Shown: positions 42,344 through 51,930 of the stretch, one piece after another
Numbering within the stretch: position 1 is the stretch's first letter
How the letters are laid out: each line of letters starts with the position of its first letter
Origin: AP-15 sp963747735
GTDB lineage: Bacteria > Pseudomonadota > Alphaproteobacteria > ATCC43930 > CGMCC-115725
Reading direction: 5' to 3'
DNA length: 64,000 nt
Assembly (NCBI GenBank): GCA_963747735.1
Contig: CAVVGE010000019.1
Span: 496,001-560,000, forward strand
The notes under the pieces: generated by a model
Told to the model about the DNA's origin: nothing
The model's database searches: none
What the model saw: the letters and a program-made list of their open reading frames with translations, nothing else
Program-made: the position numbers and the translations under genes

Positions 42344-42961
42344 GTGCATCGCACGTTGCTTCGCGCCGCGGGGGTCGCCATTGCGCTGATCGTCGCCGGG
42401 TGTCACAGCGCCCCGCCGCTGCCGCCGGCGCCGGCGGCATCGGCGCTGCCGTCGAGCGCCTATATCATCGGCCCCGGCGACAAGCTGAACATCTTTGTCT
42501 GGCGCAATCCGGAGCTGTCGGCCAACGTGCCGGTGCGTCCGGACGGCCGGCTGTCGATCCCGCTGGTCGAGGACGTGGTGGCGATCGGCAAAACCCCGAC
42601 CCAATTGGCGCGCGAGCTCGAGCAGCGCCTGTCGAAATACATCAAGGAGCCGGTGGTCACGGTGATCGCCGAGGGCTTTGTCGGGCCGTTTACCGAGCAG
42701 GTGCGCGTGATCGGCGAGGCGGCGCAGCCGCGTGCCCTCCCCTATCGCACCGACATGACGGTGCTCGACGCGATGATCGAGGTCGGCGGTTTGACCCGGT
42801 ATGCGGCCGGCAACGATTCGGTGATCGTGCGGACCGCGGCCAACGGCAAGCAGACGACCTATTCGGTGCATCTCGACAGCTTGATTCGAGACGGCGAGGT
42901 GTCCAGCAATGTCGCGCTGCAGCCCGGCGATATCCTGATTATTCCGCAACGCCTGTTTTGA
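42344..42961 (+). CDS. Exopolysaccharide export lipoprotein (Wza-like, exosortase A system)
   Basis: Outer-membrane polysaccharide export protein of 205 residues. The GTG start is chosen because AGGAG lies seven bases upstream and it gives a lipoprotein signal with lipobox IVAGC, the Cys at about residue 20. The polysaccharide export domain is YIIGPGDKLNIFVWRNPELS and PVRPDGRLSIPLVEDVVAIG; a SLBB-type domain follows with VRVIGEAAQPRALPYRTDMT and ends ALQPGDILIIPQRLF. It matches the XrtA-associated export family (TIGR03027-like). It is the first gene of the EPS operon. Confidence 0.9.
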   Translation: MHRTLLRAAGVAIALIVAGCHSAPPLPPAPAASALPSSAYIIGPGDKLNIFVWRNPELSANVPVRPDGRLSIPLVEDVVAIGKTPTQLARELEQRLSKYIKEPVVTVIAEGFVGPFTEQVRVIGEAAQPRALPYRTDMTVLDAMIEVGGLTRYAAGNDSVIVRTAANGKQTTYSVHLDSLIRDGEVSSNVALQPGDILIIPQRLF

Positions 42962-43068
42962 AACATGGGTCGCTCCGCCGGATCGATCGGTCGTCGCGAG
43001 CCCGATTTGACGGGGTCGGCCCCCCTCACCGCGGCGCGCCGCGACCGGTGACATAGGCCGAGGATGTC

Positions 43069-44649
43069 ATGAATTCAGTTCGGTCGCAGGCGATATCGAT
43101 GGCGCAGCTGCTATGGCGCCGGAAATGGCTATGCGTCGCCGTGGCTTGGCTGGTGGCCACAGCCGGATGGATCGGGGTGGCGTTTGTTCCCACCAAATAT
43201 GAATCGACGGCGCGGGTCTATCTCAACGCCGACCCGGTGCTGACCCCGCTGCTGCACGGGCTGGCGGCAGACACAAACCCGACCCGCCATCTCGATTTCA
43301 TGCAGCGCACCTTGCTCAGCCTACCCAATCTCGAGCAGCTGAGCCATCTGACCGGGCTCGACACCACCGCCAAGACGCCGGCAGAAAAGGAGGCGCTGTT
43401 CAAACGCTTGGCATCGGACGTCGAAATCCGGCCGATCACCCCAAATCTGCTGTCGATCGGCTATCGCGACGGCGATCCGGTGCTGGCGAAGAATGTCGTT
43501 CAGGGGCTGTTGACGATATTCGGAGAAAAAACCGCAGGCAGCAGCCGAACGGAGATGGACAACGCGCAGCGCTTTCTCGGCGATCAGATCGCCTCTTATA
43601 CCGACCAGCTGCGCGCCGCCGAGAAGCGTCGCGCCGATTTGTCGCGGCGCTACCCCGACATCGTTTCGAACCGGGCGCCCGACGCGCCGCCGAGCGGAGA
43701 GGACAGCGGCACCCGCCTCGATCATGCGCGCAGCACCGTGGCTCGCCTCAAGGGCGAGCTCGAGGATGCCGTGACAAAGCGGGATTCGCTGCGCAAGGAG
43801 CTGGCCTCGATCCCACCAAAGCTGAGCATCGAGCAGGCGCCTCAGGTGGTGGTCAACAACGGGCGCACGATGTCGCCGGACGAGGCGCGGCTTGCAGATT
43901 TGCGCAAGAACCTCGATGCGCTGCGACTGAAATACACCGACCAGCATCCGGATGTGATCGCGACCCGCGAAGCGATCGCCCAGGTCCAGGCGGAGATGAA
44001 AAAGCCGGCGGGGGCCGGACCAGGATCGAAAGGCGGCCCGAAGGCCGAGATTGCCAACACCGTCTATGACCAGCTCAAGGTCAAGCTGGTCGACACCGAG
44101 GGGGCCGTCGCCACCGGAACGCAGCGTCTGGCGCAGGCGCAAGTCGAGGAAGCGCGCATCGAAAAGGTTGTGCAGTCGGCCCCGGGCGTGCTGCAGCAGG
44201 CGCAGGATCTCGATCGCGACTACTCGGTCCTCAAAAAGAACTACGAGGAGCTGGTCGCCCGGCGCGAATCCGCCCAGATCGCCAGTGCGGCCAATGCCAA
44301 GTCCGACGCGATCCAGTTCCGTATCGTCGATCCGCCGCAAGTGCCGGTGCTGCCGGTGGCGCCGAACCGGCCGCTGCTGGTCTCCGCAGTGCTGCTGATC
44401 GCCGTTGGCGCAGGGCTCGCCACCCCCATTGCCCTAAAGCAGTTCGACCGGTCGTTTGCGACGATTGGCCAGCTGCGCAATCTCGGAGTTCCGATCTTGG
44501 GCAGCGTATCGCGGCTGTCGCTCGGGATGGATCGCCGCCAAGCAGCGCTGCAGCTGGCGGGGGTCTGCGCGAGCGCGCTGGTCTTGATCGCAGTCTACGG
44601 GACCTTGCTGGCGCTGAGCTTTGGTCTCCGCTCGGTGGGTGTATCGTAA
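43069..44649 (+). CDS. Chain-length determinant protein (Wzz/GNVR, exosortase A system)
   Basis: Polysaccharide co-polymerase of 526 residues in the inner membrane. Helices flank a large periplasmic coiled-coil part: the first is WLCVAVAWLVATAGWIGVAF near residue 22, the second PLLVSAVLLIAVGAGLATPI near residue 435, and a third near the C-terminus (VCASALVLIAVYGTLLALSF). The coiled-coil contains KYTDQHPDVIATREAIAQVQ, the GNVR-like block. It overlaps the next gene by one base. In this system it pairs with the kinase encoded downstream to set chain length and export. Confidence 0.9.
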   Translation: MNSVRSQAISMAQLLWRRKWLCVAVAWLVATAGWIGVAFVPTKYESTARVYLNADPVLTPLLHGLAADTNPTRHLDFMQRTLLSLPNLEQLSHLTGLDTTAKTPAEKEALFKRLASDVEIRPITPNLLSIGYRDGDPVLAKNVVQGLLTIFGEKTAGSSRTEMDNAQRFLGDQIASYTDQLRAAEKRRADLSRRYPDIVSNRAPDAPPSGEDSGTRLDHARSTVARLKGELEDAVTKRDSLRKELASIPPKLSIEQAPQVVVNNGRTMSPDEARLADLRKNLDALRLKYTDQHPDVIATREAIAQVQAEMKKPAGAGPGSKGGPKAEIANTVYDQLKVKLVDTEGAVATGTQRLAQAQVEEARIEKVVQSAPGVLQQAQDLDRDYSVLKKNYEELVARRESAQIASAANAKSDAIQFRIVDPPQVPVLPVAPNRPLLVSAVLLIAVGAGLATPIALKQFDRSFATIGQLRNLGVPILGSVSRLSLGMDRRQAALQLAGVCASALVLIAVYGTLLALSFGLRSVGVS

Positions 44650-45602
44650 TGGCCGAATCGATCGGACTCATCGAGCGCGCGGCAGCGCTGCTCAAGCAGC
44701 GCGAAGCGACCGAGCGCGGTCGAGCGGCGCCGCCGGCCGAGCGCGTCGCGGCGGATCTCGTCGACGACGCGGAAAGGGAAGCGGGCGGTGCTGCAGCGCA
44801 GGCAGCAGAGGACGGCCCCGGCCTCGGGCCGGAGCTGATCCTCGATCGGGGCCAGCTCGCCAGCCATGGGATAACCCTGCCGTCCTCCGAGCGGTCGCGG
44901 ACGGTCGAAGAATTTCGGCTGATCAAGCGCAACCTGATGGCGGCGGGGTCGCAAGGCAATGCTGCGGGCGCGCGCCGCCGAAGCCGCTCGATCATGGTTA
45001 CAAGCTCGCGGCCGGGCGAGGGCAAGACCTTTATTGCGCTCAATCTGGCGCTGGCCTTCGCCTCCGAAAAGGAGGTCAAGGCGCTGCTCGTCGATCTCGA
45101 TACACAGCATTCGACCTTGCAAAAGATTCTCGGCATTGCCGGTCAGCGCGGCATCGTCGATGTGCTGGGCGGACACGCCGATCTTTCCGAGGTCTTGCTG
45201 CGCACCAATCTGCCAAACTTCCTGGTGCTGCCGGCGGGCCTCGGTGGGCCGCATGTTCCGGAACTGTTGTCGAGCCGGCAAATGGCGGCATTGCTGGGCG
45301 AGATGACCCAACGCTACCCAGACCGCGTTATCATTCTCGACACGCCGCCATGCATGGCCAGCAGCGACGCGGCGACGCTTGCGCCGCTGGTCGAGCAGGT
45401 GGTCTTTGTCGTCGAGGCCAACCGCACCCAGCAGGAGGAGATCGAAACCGGGCTCAGCATGCTCAGCGGCTGTCCGCAAATCAGCCTCCTGCTAAACAAA
45501 AGCGACCTGACGACCGAGCATTTCGGCTCTTACGGATACGGTTATCACTACCCCGGTGGCGGCGGCGATGAGCTTCGCTCGGACAGGCCGGCACCCGCCT
45601 AG
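44649..45602 (+). CDS. Tyrosine autokinase of the exosortase A EPS system
   Basis: A 317-residue BY-kinase without its own membrane domain, which instead works with the chain-length protein. Walker A is VTSSRPGEGKTFIALNLALA, Walker A' is ALLVDLDTQHSTLQKILGIA, and Walker B lies in DRVIILDTPPCMASSDAATL. The C-terminus has the Tyr cluster SYGYGYHYPGG for autophosphorylation. The family matches the XrtA-associated kinase (TIGR03018-like). The gene after it begins inside its last 35 bases. Confidence 0.9.
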   Translation: MAESIGLIERAAALLKQREATERGRAAPPAERVAADLVDDAEREAGGAAAQAAEDGPGLGPELILDRGQLASHGITLPSSERSRTVEEFRLIKRNLMAAGSQGNAAGARRRSRSIMVTSSRPGEGKTFIALNLALAFASEKEVKALLVDLDTQHSTLQKILGIAGQRGIVDVLGGHADLSEVLLRTNLPNFLVLPAGLGGPHVPELLSSRQMAALLGEMTQRYPDRVIILDTPPCMASSDAATLAPLVEQVVFVVEANRTQQEEIETGLSMLSGCPQISLLLNKSDLTTEHFGSYGYGYHYPGGGGDELRSDRPAPA

Positions 45603-47364
45603 CGACGGGGTGCGGCGCGCGTTCGTGCGGCTTCGGCGTCTTGGTTGGGCGTTGCTGCTGCTGGCCTCGGCTGGCATCGCTCATCCGGCACGGGCGCAGA
45701 TGCAAGGGGGTGGGTTCGGGCCGGATCTGCTGCCGCCGCTGCCGCAAGGGCCGATCGGGCTGCCGAGCCCGCTGGCGCCGCCCAATGCGCTGCCGGGCGG
45801 CAATTTGGTGCCGGGCCAGCCCTTGCCCGGACAGGAGACGCCGCCCGCCCCCTACTCGCTGGCGCTGCCGCAGCCGGGGTTTGGCGTCACCACGCTGCAG
45901 GCGTACAACCCAAATGCCCCCGCAATCCTGATCTTGCCGCAAATCACCATTGGCGAGCGGTTTATCGACAATGCGAACAACACCGCCACCGATCGGATCG
46001 CCGCCGCCGAGACCCGGCTGATACCGGGCCTGACGATCTCCGCCGATACGCCCCGGCTGCAAGGGGTGCTGACCGGCAATCTCGAGGGCGATGTATCGGT
46101 CCCCTCAACCGATTTGAACCGCATTTTCGGCAACCTCTACGCCAACGGTCACGTAACAGTCGTTCCGGACAAGCTGTTTGTCGACGCCAAGAGCACCATC
46201 AGCTTGGCATCGACCGTGCCCGGGCTCGGCTTCACCAGCCCCACCTTGCTGTCGAAAAACCAGTCGACGCAGATTTTTGCCAACACGGTGTCGCCGTACT
46301 TTCGGGAATCGGTAGACGGCCTCGTCGATACCGAGCTGCGCTACACCTTCGGCTCGACCAATTTCGGTGGGAACACGACGGGAGCGGTAGTGCCGGGGTC
46401 TACCGTCTCGAACAATCTGGCGAACGGGATCCTGAACGAAGGCACATTTACCGCGGCGACCGGGCAAAACTTCGAGCGCGCGCTGTCGCGATTGACGGTC
46501 GATGCATCGAATTTCAACTCTTCCAACACGACCCGCAACAACCAATTCAGCGCCTATGACGATCTCGAATACCGGTTCTTGCCCGAGGTTGCTGCGCTGG
46601 GACGTATCGGCTATCAAAACATTCGGTACCCGTTTGCCCCCGCGGCGACTTTTGCCGGGGCCACCTGGCTTGTGGGCGGGCGCGTCGGGCTGGCGGAGAG
46701 TTACGGCTATCTCAGCCTGGAATACGGCGTGCAGCAAGGAGTGTACGGCTTTACCGGCTCGGCGCTCTATCAGATCACCCCGACGATGACGGTGACCGCG
46801 ACCTTGACGCAGGGGATCACCTCGCCGTCTCAATACTTGCAGACTGCGCTGTCGGCCTCGACCCTGAACCCCTACGGCGCCATTGTCGATCAATATAGCG
46901 GGCTGCCGACCGCCTTTTATAATCCCGGCCTCGGTTTGACCAGCAACGTCTACCGTCAACATCTGTTCAATATCGGAATCAGCGATAGAATCGGATATAA
47001 TCAATATTCTCTGTACGGGATTTACATCTCGCAACAATCGTTGACGCCGCCGACCACGACTACCCCAACCAAAAGTATTGGTGCAAATTTCAACTGGGGT
47101 CGATCGATCCGACCCGACCTGAACAGCGCCGCCTCGGTCGGGCTTTTCAATACAAGCAATGTGATCGGGCTGACGAATACCGCATCGGTCGGCACCATCA
47201 ATACCATCACCGCAAATTTGGGGCTAAACTACCTCATTACCCAGACGTTGACCGGCTCGGTCCTCTATACGTTTTCTTATCAGACCAACGGCGCCGCGGT
47301 GACCGGCAGCACCGGCAACATCTTTGTCAACTCGCTACAATTTCTTCTTACCAAAACATTCTAA
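45568..47364 (+). CDS. Exosortase A system outer-membrane beta-barrel protein (TIGR03016-like)
   Basis: A 598-residue protein with a signal peptide (LGWALLLLASAGIAHPARAQ) after a basic N-terminus. A Pro-rich stretch of about 70 residues precedes a long beta-rich region in which alternating residues and aromatic-ended strands repeat (FDNANNTATDR-type loops, FGNLYANGHVTVVPDKLFVD, YSLYGIYISQQSLTPPTTTT), finishing with a C-terminal strand ending in F (QFLLTKTF), as expected of an outer-membrane barrel. It corresponds to the conserved barrel of PEP-CTERM/EPS loci. The start overlaps the kinase gene by 35 bases. Confidence 0.85.
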   Translation: MSFARTGRHPPSDGVRRAFVRLRRLGWALLLLASAGIAHPARAQMQGGGFGPDLLPPLPQGPIGLPSPLAPPNALPGGNLVPGQPLPGQETPPAPYSLALPQPGFGVTTLQAYNPNAPAILILPQITIGERFIDNANNTATDRIAAAETRLIPGLTISADTPRLQGVLTGNLEGDVSVPSTDLNRIFGNLYANGHVTVVPDKLFVDAKSTISLASTVPGLGFTSPTLLSKNQSTQIFANTVSPYFRESVDGLVDTELRYTFGSTNFGGNTTGAVVPGSTVSNNLANGILNEGTFTAATGQNFERALSRLTVDASNFNSSNTTRNNQFSAYDDLEYRFLPEVAALGRIGYQNIRYPFAPAATFAGATWLVGGRVGLAESYGYLSLEYGVQQGVYGFTGSALYQITPTMTVTATLTQGITSPSQYLQTALSASTLNPYGAIVDQYSGLPTAFYNPGLGLTSNVYRQHLFNIGISDRIGYNQYSLYGIYISQQSLTPPTTTTPTKSIGANFNWGRSIRPDLNSAASVGLFNTSNVIGLTNTASVGTINTITANLGLNYLITQTLTGSVLYTFSYQTNGAAVTGSTGNIFVNSLQFLLTKTF

Positions 47365-47368
47365 CGCG

Positions 47369-48358
47369 ATGTATTCCGAATTCTACGGGCTCTCGACCCG
47401 ACCGTTTCAGCTTACGCCCGACGCACGGTTCTTTTTTGAAAGCACGGTGCATCGTCAGGCGATGGCGTACATGGTCTATGGCCTGCACCACGCCGAGGGC
47501 TTTATCATCATCACCGGCGAGGTCGGCGCCGGCAAGACCATCCTCGTCGACAATTTGCTGGCGACGATCAACGAGAACAGCTTTGTGGCCGCCAAGATCG
47601 TAACCAGCCAGCTCGGCGGGGATGATCTTCTGCACCTCGTCGCCGCCGGGTTCGGCATCGCCAAGGAAGGGCTGGCCAAAGGGGCGGTGCTGCAGCGCAT
47701 CAACGATTTTGTTCTCGCCCAGCACCGCAGCGGCAAGCGCGCGCTGCTGATTGTCGATGAGGCGCAGAACCTGTCGTTCGAGGCGCTCGAGGAGCTGCGG
47801 ATGCTGTCGAACATCGTCGTCGACAAGACCATGGCGCTGCAGAGCTTTTTGCTCGGCCAGCCGCAGTTTCGAGCGGTGCTCGGCAGCCCCGGCCTCGAGC
47901 AGCTGCGCCAGCGCGTCACCGCCGCCTATCACTTGGGGCCGTTGAGCGAAGCCGAAACCCGGTCTTATGTCGAGCACCGGCTGCGGCGAGCGGATTGGAA
48001 AGGCGACCCGCATTTCACCGAGGCCTCGTTCCCGCAGATCCATCAGCACACCCAAGGGGTGCCGCGACGGATCAACACGCTGTGCTCGCGGCTGCTGCTC
48101 TATGGCTTTCTCGAGCAGCTGCACACGTTGACCGCCAGCTCGGTCGAAAAAGTCGCAAACGACCTGCGCGAGGAAATCGCGGTCGTCACGACGCCGAGCC
48201 CGGCCGGTGCCGCGGCGCCCGGCAGCAACGGCGTCGGCACATTAGAGCAAGTGGCCGAGCGCGTGCGCACGCTTGAAACCAGCGTCGATAAGCACAACCG
48301 GCTGATCCGGCGGGCGATCGAGATGGCCGCCCATTACTTCCAAGGGGAGCGGCCATGA
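47369..48358 (+). CDS. Exosortase A system ATPase (ExeA/PrsH-like, TIGR03015-like)
   Basis: A 329-residue AAA ATPase starting MYSEFYGLSTRPFQLTPDAR, the characteristic beginning of ExeA-like ATPases. Walker A is FIIITGEVGAGKTILVDNLL; Walker B is RALLIVDEAQNLSFEALEEL. The C-terminal third has a coiled-coil (LEQVAERVRTLETSVDKHNR) after a Pro/Ala linker. It overlaps the deacetylase gene by four bases (ATGA), so the pair is translationally coupled. Its role in the EPS/sorting system is presumed to be regulatory or assembly-related. Confidence 0.88.
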   Translation: MYSEFYGLSTRPFQLTPDARFFFESTVHRQAMAYMVYGLHHAEGFIIITGEVGAGKTILVDNLLATINENSFVAAKIVTSQLGGDDLLHLVAAGFGIAKEGLAKGAVLQRINDFVLAQHRSGKRALLIVDEAQNLSFEALEELRMLSNIVVDKTMALQSFLLGQPQFRAVLGSPGLEQLRQRVTAAYHLGPLSEAETRSYVEHRLRRADWKGDPHFTEASFPQIHQHTQGVPRRINTLCSRLLLYGFLEQLHTLTASSVEKVANDLREEIAVVTTPSPAGAAAPGSNGVGTLEQVAERVRTLETSVDKHNRLIRRAIEMAAHYFQGERP

Positions 48359-49269
48359 ATGCCAATGCCATGAGCGCCAATGCCATGAGCGCCAATGCGA
48401 TGACCGTCGATGTCGAAGATTATTTTCAGGTCGAGGCATTCGCTTCAACCATCGATCGGGCGGAATGGGAACATTTGCCGCGCCGGGTCGATCGCAACAC
48501 CGAGCGCCTGCTCGATATTTTTGCCGAGACCGGGGTCAGCGCGACGTTCTTTGTGCTGGGCTGGATCGCGCGCCGCCATCCGGCTTTGGTGCGGCGCATC
48601 GTCGAAGAGGGGCACGAGCTGGCGAGCCATGGGTGCGACCACTACCGTGCCGACCGTCAATCGGCGGCGGCATTTCGCACCGATGTGCGCGACAGCAAAG
48701 CGATCCTCGAGCAAATCGGCGGTGTCGCGGTGGCCGGATACCGGGCGCCGACCTTTTCGATCGGCCGCGGCAGCGATTGGGCGCATCGGATCCTGGCGGA
48801 GGAAGGCTATCGCTACAGCTCGAGCGTCTATCCCCTCAGGCACGATCTATACGGCACCAGCGGCGCCCCGCGGACTGCATTCACCCCGGTCGACGGCATG
48901 GTCGAGATCCCGTTGACCACCGTACGGTTGGGCGGGATTGACATGCCGGCCTCGGGCGGCGGCTATTTCCGGCTGTTCCCCTATCCCGTAAGCCGGTGGC
49001 TGTTGGCGCGGGCGGGTCGCGATCTCGCGGCGCCGGGGATTTTTTACCTGCACCCCTGGGAAATCGACCCGCAGCAGCCGCGCCAGCGGCATGCCCCGCT
49101 GCGCTCCCGGTTTCGCCATTATCTCAATCTGGGCCGCACCGAAGGACGTTTTCGCCGGCTGCTTCGAGATTTCGCATGGACGCGGATCGACCGCTTGTTT
49201 CTGACCGAGGCGTCCGGCCCGTTTCCGGTCGTCACCGCATGGATGGATCGCCGGCTGCCGTCGCCGTAA
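48355..49269 (+). CDS. Polysaccharide deacetylase of the exosortase A system (TIGR03006-like)
   Basis: NodB-fold deacetylase of 304 residues. Translation starts at the ATG overlapping the ATPase stop, after AAGGGGAG. Its first 45 bases are three in-frame 15-base repeats that encode MNANA, MSANA, MSANA; the conserved domain begins right after at MTVDVEDYFQVEAFA. Metal and catalytic residues appear in the DVED block, in SHGCDHYRAD (two His) and in AGYRAPTFSIGRGSDW. The C-terminal DUF3473 region ends HYLNLGRTEGRFRRLLRDF. It probably deacetylates the exported polysaccharide. Its tail overlaps the next gene by 31 bases. Confidence 0.9.
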   Translation: MNANAMSANAMSANAMTVDVEDYFQVEAFASTIDRAEWEHLPRRVDRNTERLLDIFAETGVSATFFVLGWIARRHPALVRRIVEEGHELASHGCDHYRADRQSAAAFRTDVRDSKAILEQIGGVAVAGYRAPTFSIGRGSDWAHRILAEEGYRYSSSVYPLRHDLYGTSGAPRTAFTPVDGMVEIPLTTVRLGGIDMPASGGGYFRLFPYPVSRWLLARAGRDLAAPGIFYLHPWEIDPQQPRQRHAPLRSRFRHYLNLGRTEGRFRRLLRDFAWTRIDRLFLTEASGPFPVVTAWMDRRLPSP

Positions 49270-50285
49270 GGCGGCTCCAGCCCGGCGACGAAGCAAGGTG
49301 GGACCGGTTTGTCGGTGCCTGCGGCGGCGGGACCTTTTTTCACCTCGCCGGCTGGAAGCACGTGATCGAGCGCGCCTTCGGGCATCGCACTCACTATTTG
49401 CTCGCCGAGCGTGGCGGTGCCATCACCGGCGTCCTGCCGCTGACCCATGTCAAATCCGCGCTTTTCGGCTCCTCCTTGATCTCGAATGCCTTCGCCGTTC
49501 ATGGCGGCCCGATCGCCGCGGACGCCGAGAGCTTGGCGGCGCTCGAGCGGGAGGCGGTGCGGCTGATGGAGGCAATTCCGGTCCCGGTGCTGGAGCTGCG
49601 CGGCTGGTCGCAACACCGTGCCGAGTGGCCGACCCGCGCGGACCTCTATGCAATGTTTCGCAAGCCGCTCGAACCTTCTGTCGAAGCCAACCTCAAATCG
49701 GTGCCGCGCAAGCAGCGGGCGATGATCCGCAAGGGCATGCGCAACGGTCTGTGCTCGGCGGTCGATGCCGAAGTCGGTCGGCTGCACCGCATCTATGGCG
49801 AAAGTGTGCGCAACCTCGGCACGCCGGTTTTCTCCAAATCATATTTTCACATCCTGCGAGAAGAATTCTCGACTTCTTCGGACATCGTCACGGTGACACA
49901 TGATGGACAAGCCGTCGCGTCGGTGCTAAACTTTTATTTTCGTGACGAGGTGATCCCCTTCTATGGCGGCGGGGTGCGCGCGGCCCGCGCTCTTGCCGCC
50001 AACGACTTTATGTATTGGGAGGTCATGCGCCGTGCGTGCGAGCGGGGCTGTCGCGTGTTCGATTTCGGACGCAGCAAGGTGGGAACCGGGGCGTACGACT
50101 TCAAACGCAACTGGGGCTTTGAGCCGACCCCGCTCGTCTATCAATTTCGGCTGGCCGCGGGGCGCGCGATGCCCGATCTGAACCCGCTCAACCCCAAGCT
50201 GCGGCTGCTCGTTGCCGCCTGGAAGCGGCTGCCTTTGCCGGTGGCCAATCTGCTCGGGCCGTTGATCGTCAAAGGAATCGGCTGA
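49239..50285 (+). CDS. FemAB-like protein of the exosortase A system (TIGR03019-like)
   Basis: A 348-residue GNAT-fold protein of the FemAB group. It begins MDGSPAAVAVRRLQPGDEAR and has FFHLAGWKHVIERAFGHRTH and LPLTHVKSALFGSSLISNAF. The second GNAT half is AVASVLNFYFRDEVIPFYGG, with the conserved CRVFDFGRSKVGTGAYDFKR near residue 270. In the XrtA loci this family accompanies the exosortase; a peptide or aminoacyl transfer to a cell-surface substrate is suspected but unproven. The start overlaps the deacetylase gene, and the stop lies one base before the exosortase start. Confidence 0.88.
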   Translation: MDGSPAAVAVRRLQPGDEARWDRFVGACGGGTFFHLAGWKHVIERAFGHRTHYLLAERGGAITGVLPLTHVKSALFGSSLISNAFAVHGGPIAADAESLAALEREAVRLMEAIPVPVLELRGWSQHRAEWPTRADLYAMFRKPLEPSVEANLKSVPRKQRAMIRKGMRNGLCSAVDAEVGRLHRIYGESVRNLGTPVFSKSYFHILREEFSTSSDIVTVTHDGQAVASVLNFYFRDEVIPFYGGGVRAARALAANDFMYWEVMRRACERGCRVFDFGRSKVGTGAYDFKRNWGFEPTPLVYQFRLAAGRAMPDLNPLNPKLRLLVAAWKRLPLPVANLLGPLIVKGIG

Positions 50286-50286
50286 T

Positions 50287-51909
50287 ATGGATTTGTGGCG
50301 CAAGCCGGCCCCGCTCAACCGGGCGAACGCGCCGATGGCCATCTCCTCGACTCCGATGGAGCGGGAACGGGTCACGCGGCCGGCCGTCGCAAGAAGCTGG
50401 CGGATGGCGCTGGCGGCGGTAGCCTTGGCTGCCCTCCTGTTCGGCATCGTGTTTCGCGCCGATGTTGCCGGGGCGGTGCGCGTCTGGATCAACTCGACCG
50501 CTTACAATCATTGTTTTCTGATCATACCGCTTACCGGTTTTCTGCTTTGGGAGCGGCGTTCGACAATCCGCGCGGTCGCCCCGCGCCCGACGCTCTGGCC
50601 GGTGGCGGCAATGCCGTTGATCTCGGCGATATGGCTCGTCGCCGCGGTGCTGGACATCAACGAGGTTCGGCAGCTCGCGGTCATCGCCATGTTCGAGATC
50701 GTGCTCCTTGCGGCGCTCGGCGGCCGTGTATTTCGCTTGCTGCTGGCCCCGCTTTTGTTCTTGTTTTTTCTGGTGCCGACCGGTGCCTTTCTGGTGCCGA
50801 CCTTGCAGAAAATTACCGCTGACATCACCGTCGCCGGTTTGCACGCCTTGCACATTCCGGTGTTCTCCGACGGCAATATGATCGAAATACCCGAGGGCAC
50901 CTTCGAGATCGCCGAGGCCTGCGCCGGCTTGCGATTTTTGGTGGCATCGAGCGTATTCGGCTGCTTTTTCGCAATTTTGATGTACCGCAGCCGGCTGCGC
51001 CGAGCGATTTTCATCGCCTTGTCGGTGGCGGTCCCGATCGGCGCCAACGGGCTGCGCGCTCTCGGAATTATCTGGCTGGCGCACCTGGAAGGCAGCGCCG
51101 CAGCGGTCGAGGCCGATCACGTGCTTTATGGCTGGCTGTTCTTTTCCTTGGTGATCCTGCTGCTGATCGCGATCGGCACGGCATTCTCCGAAAAATCCGA
51201 GCGCCGCTTCGAGCCGCCGCTCGCGCCGGCGTCGGCTGCGGACCCGGTGCCGCGAAGATTTGCCGTCATCGTCTCGGTGGCGGCCTTGTTGGCGATGATC
51301 GGCCCGGCCTATGCGGCGCGTCTCGACAGTGCCGCACCTGCCGCCTTGCTGCCGGTGGCCGGCGGACCCGAGGTTGCCAAGCCATGGCAGCTGCTGCCGA
51401 GCACGGCAGCGGTCTGGGAGCCCAAAATTTCCGGCACCGATCGGCAATCTCTCGACAGCTTTGAAGAGCCGGGGTCGGGCATCATCGTCCGCTATCTCGG
51501 GCTTTACCGGCTGCGCGCCGTCGGCAATCGGCTGACCAACAGCGAAAACCGCGTCGCCGACGACCGCTCCTGGCAAATCGCGCGGCAAGGGACCGCCGAA
51601 ATCCTCTTGAATGGTCGCAAGGTCACGGTAACCAGCACCGAAATCGTGCATCAGCAGTATCGCCGGCTGGTCTGGTCGTTTTATGTCGTCGACGGGGAAA
51701 TCGCGGCCGGGCTGGTCAAAACCAAGCTGCTGCAAGCCCGGGCGACGCTGTTCGGCAACGATCGGGTCGCCGCCTTTGTCGCGGTTTCAGCCAGTATGGA
51801 CGATTCCGGCCACGATGCGGCAGACCGGCTGGCGGCGTTCCTCTCCGCAAGCCAGCCGCTGGCACAATATCTGGGCAACCTGCGGCGAGCGGCCCAGCCC
51901 AATGGCTGA
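50287..51909 (+). CDS. xrtA: Exosortase A fused to an EpsI domain
   Basis: Integral membrane cysteine protease/transpeptidase-like enzyme of 540 residues that recognises PEP-CTERM tags. The N-terminal 290 residues form about eight helices with the three conserved catalytic positions visible: Cys212 in AEACAGLRFL, Arg257 in GANGLRALGI and His278 in EADHVLYGWLFF. The C-terminal part (about 330-540) is an EpsI-type periplasmic domain (VRYLGLYRLRAVGNRLTNSE and LVWSFYVVDGEIAAGLVKTK). This fusion is the usual form of exosortase A. It acts on proteins such as the PEP-CTERM protein at 3.7 kb. It closes the plus-strand EPS run before an opposite-strand gene. Confidence 0.93.
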   Translation: MDLWRKPAPLNRANAPMAISSTPMERERVTRPAVARSWRMALAAVALAALLFGIVFRADVAGAVRVWINSTAYNHCFLIIPLTGFLLWERRSTIRAVAPRPTLWPVAAMPLISAIWLVAAVLDINEVRQLAVIAMFEIVLLAALGGRVFRLLLAPLLFLFFLVPTGAFLVPTLQKITADITVAGLHALHIPVFSDGNMIEIPEGTFEIAEACAGLRFLVASSVFGCFFAILMYRSRLRRAIFIALSVAVPIGANGLRALGIIWLAHLEGSAAAVEADHVLYGWLFFSLVILLLIAIGTAFSEKSERRFEPPLAPASAADPVPRRFAVIVSVAALLAMIGPAYAARLDSAAPAALLPVAGGPEVAKPWQLLPSTAAVWEPKISGTDRQSLDSFEEPGSGIIVRYLGLYRLRAVGNRLTNSENRVADDRSWQIARQGTAEILLNGRKVTVTSTEIVHQQYRRLVWSFYVVDGEIAAGLVKTKLLQARATLFGNDRVAAFVAVSASMDDSGHDAADRLAAFLSASQPLAQYLGNLRRAAQPNG

Positions 51910-51930
51910 CCGGCTCAATGGCTGACTGGC

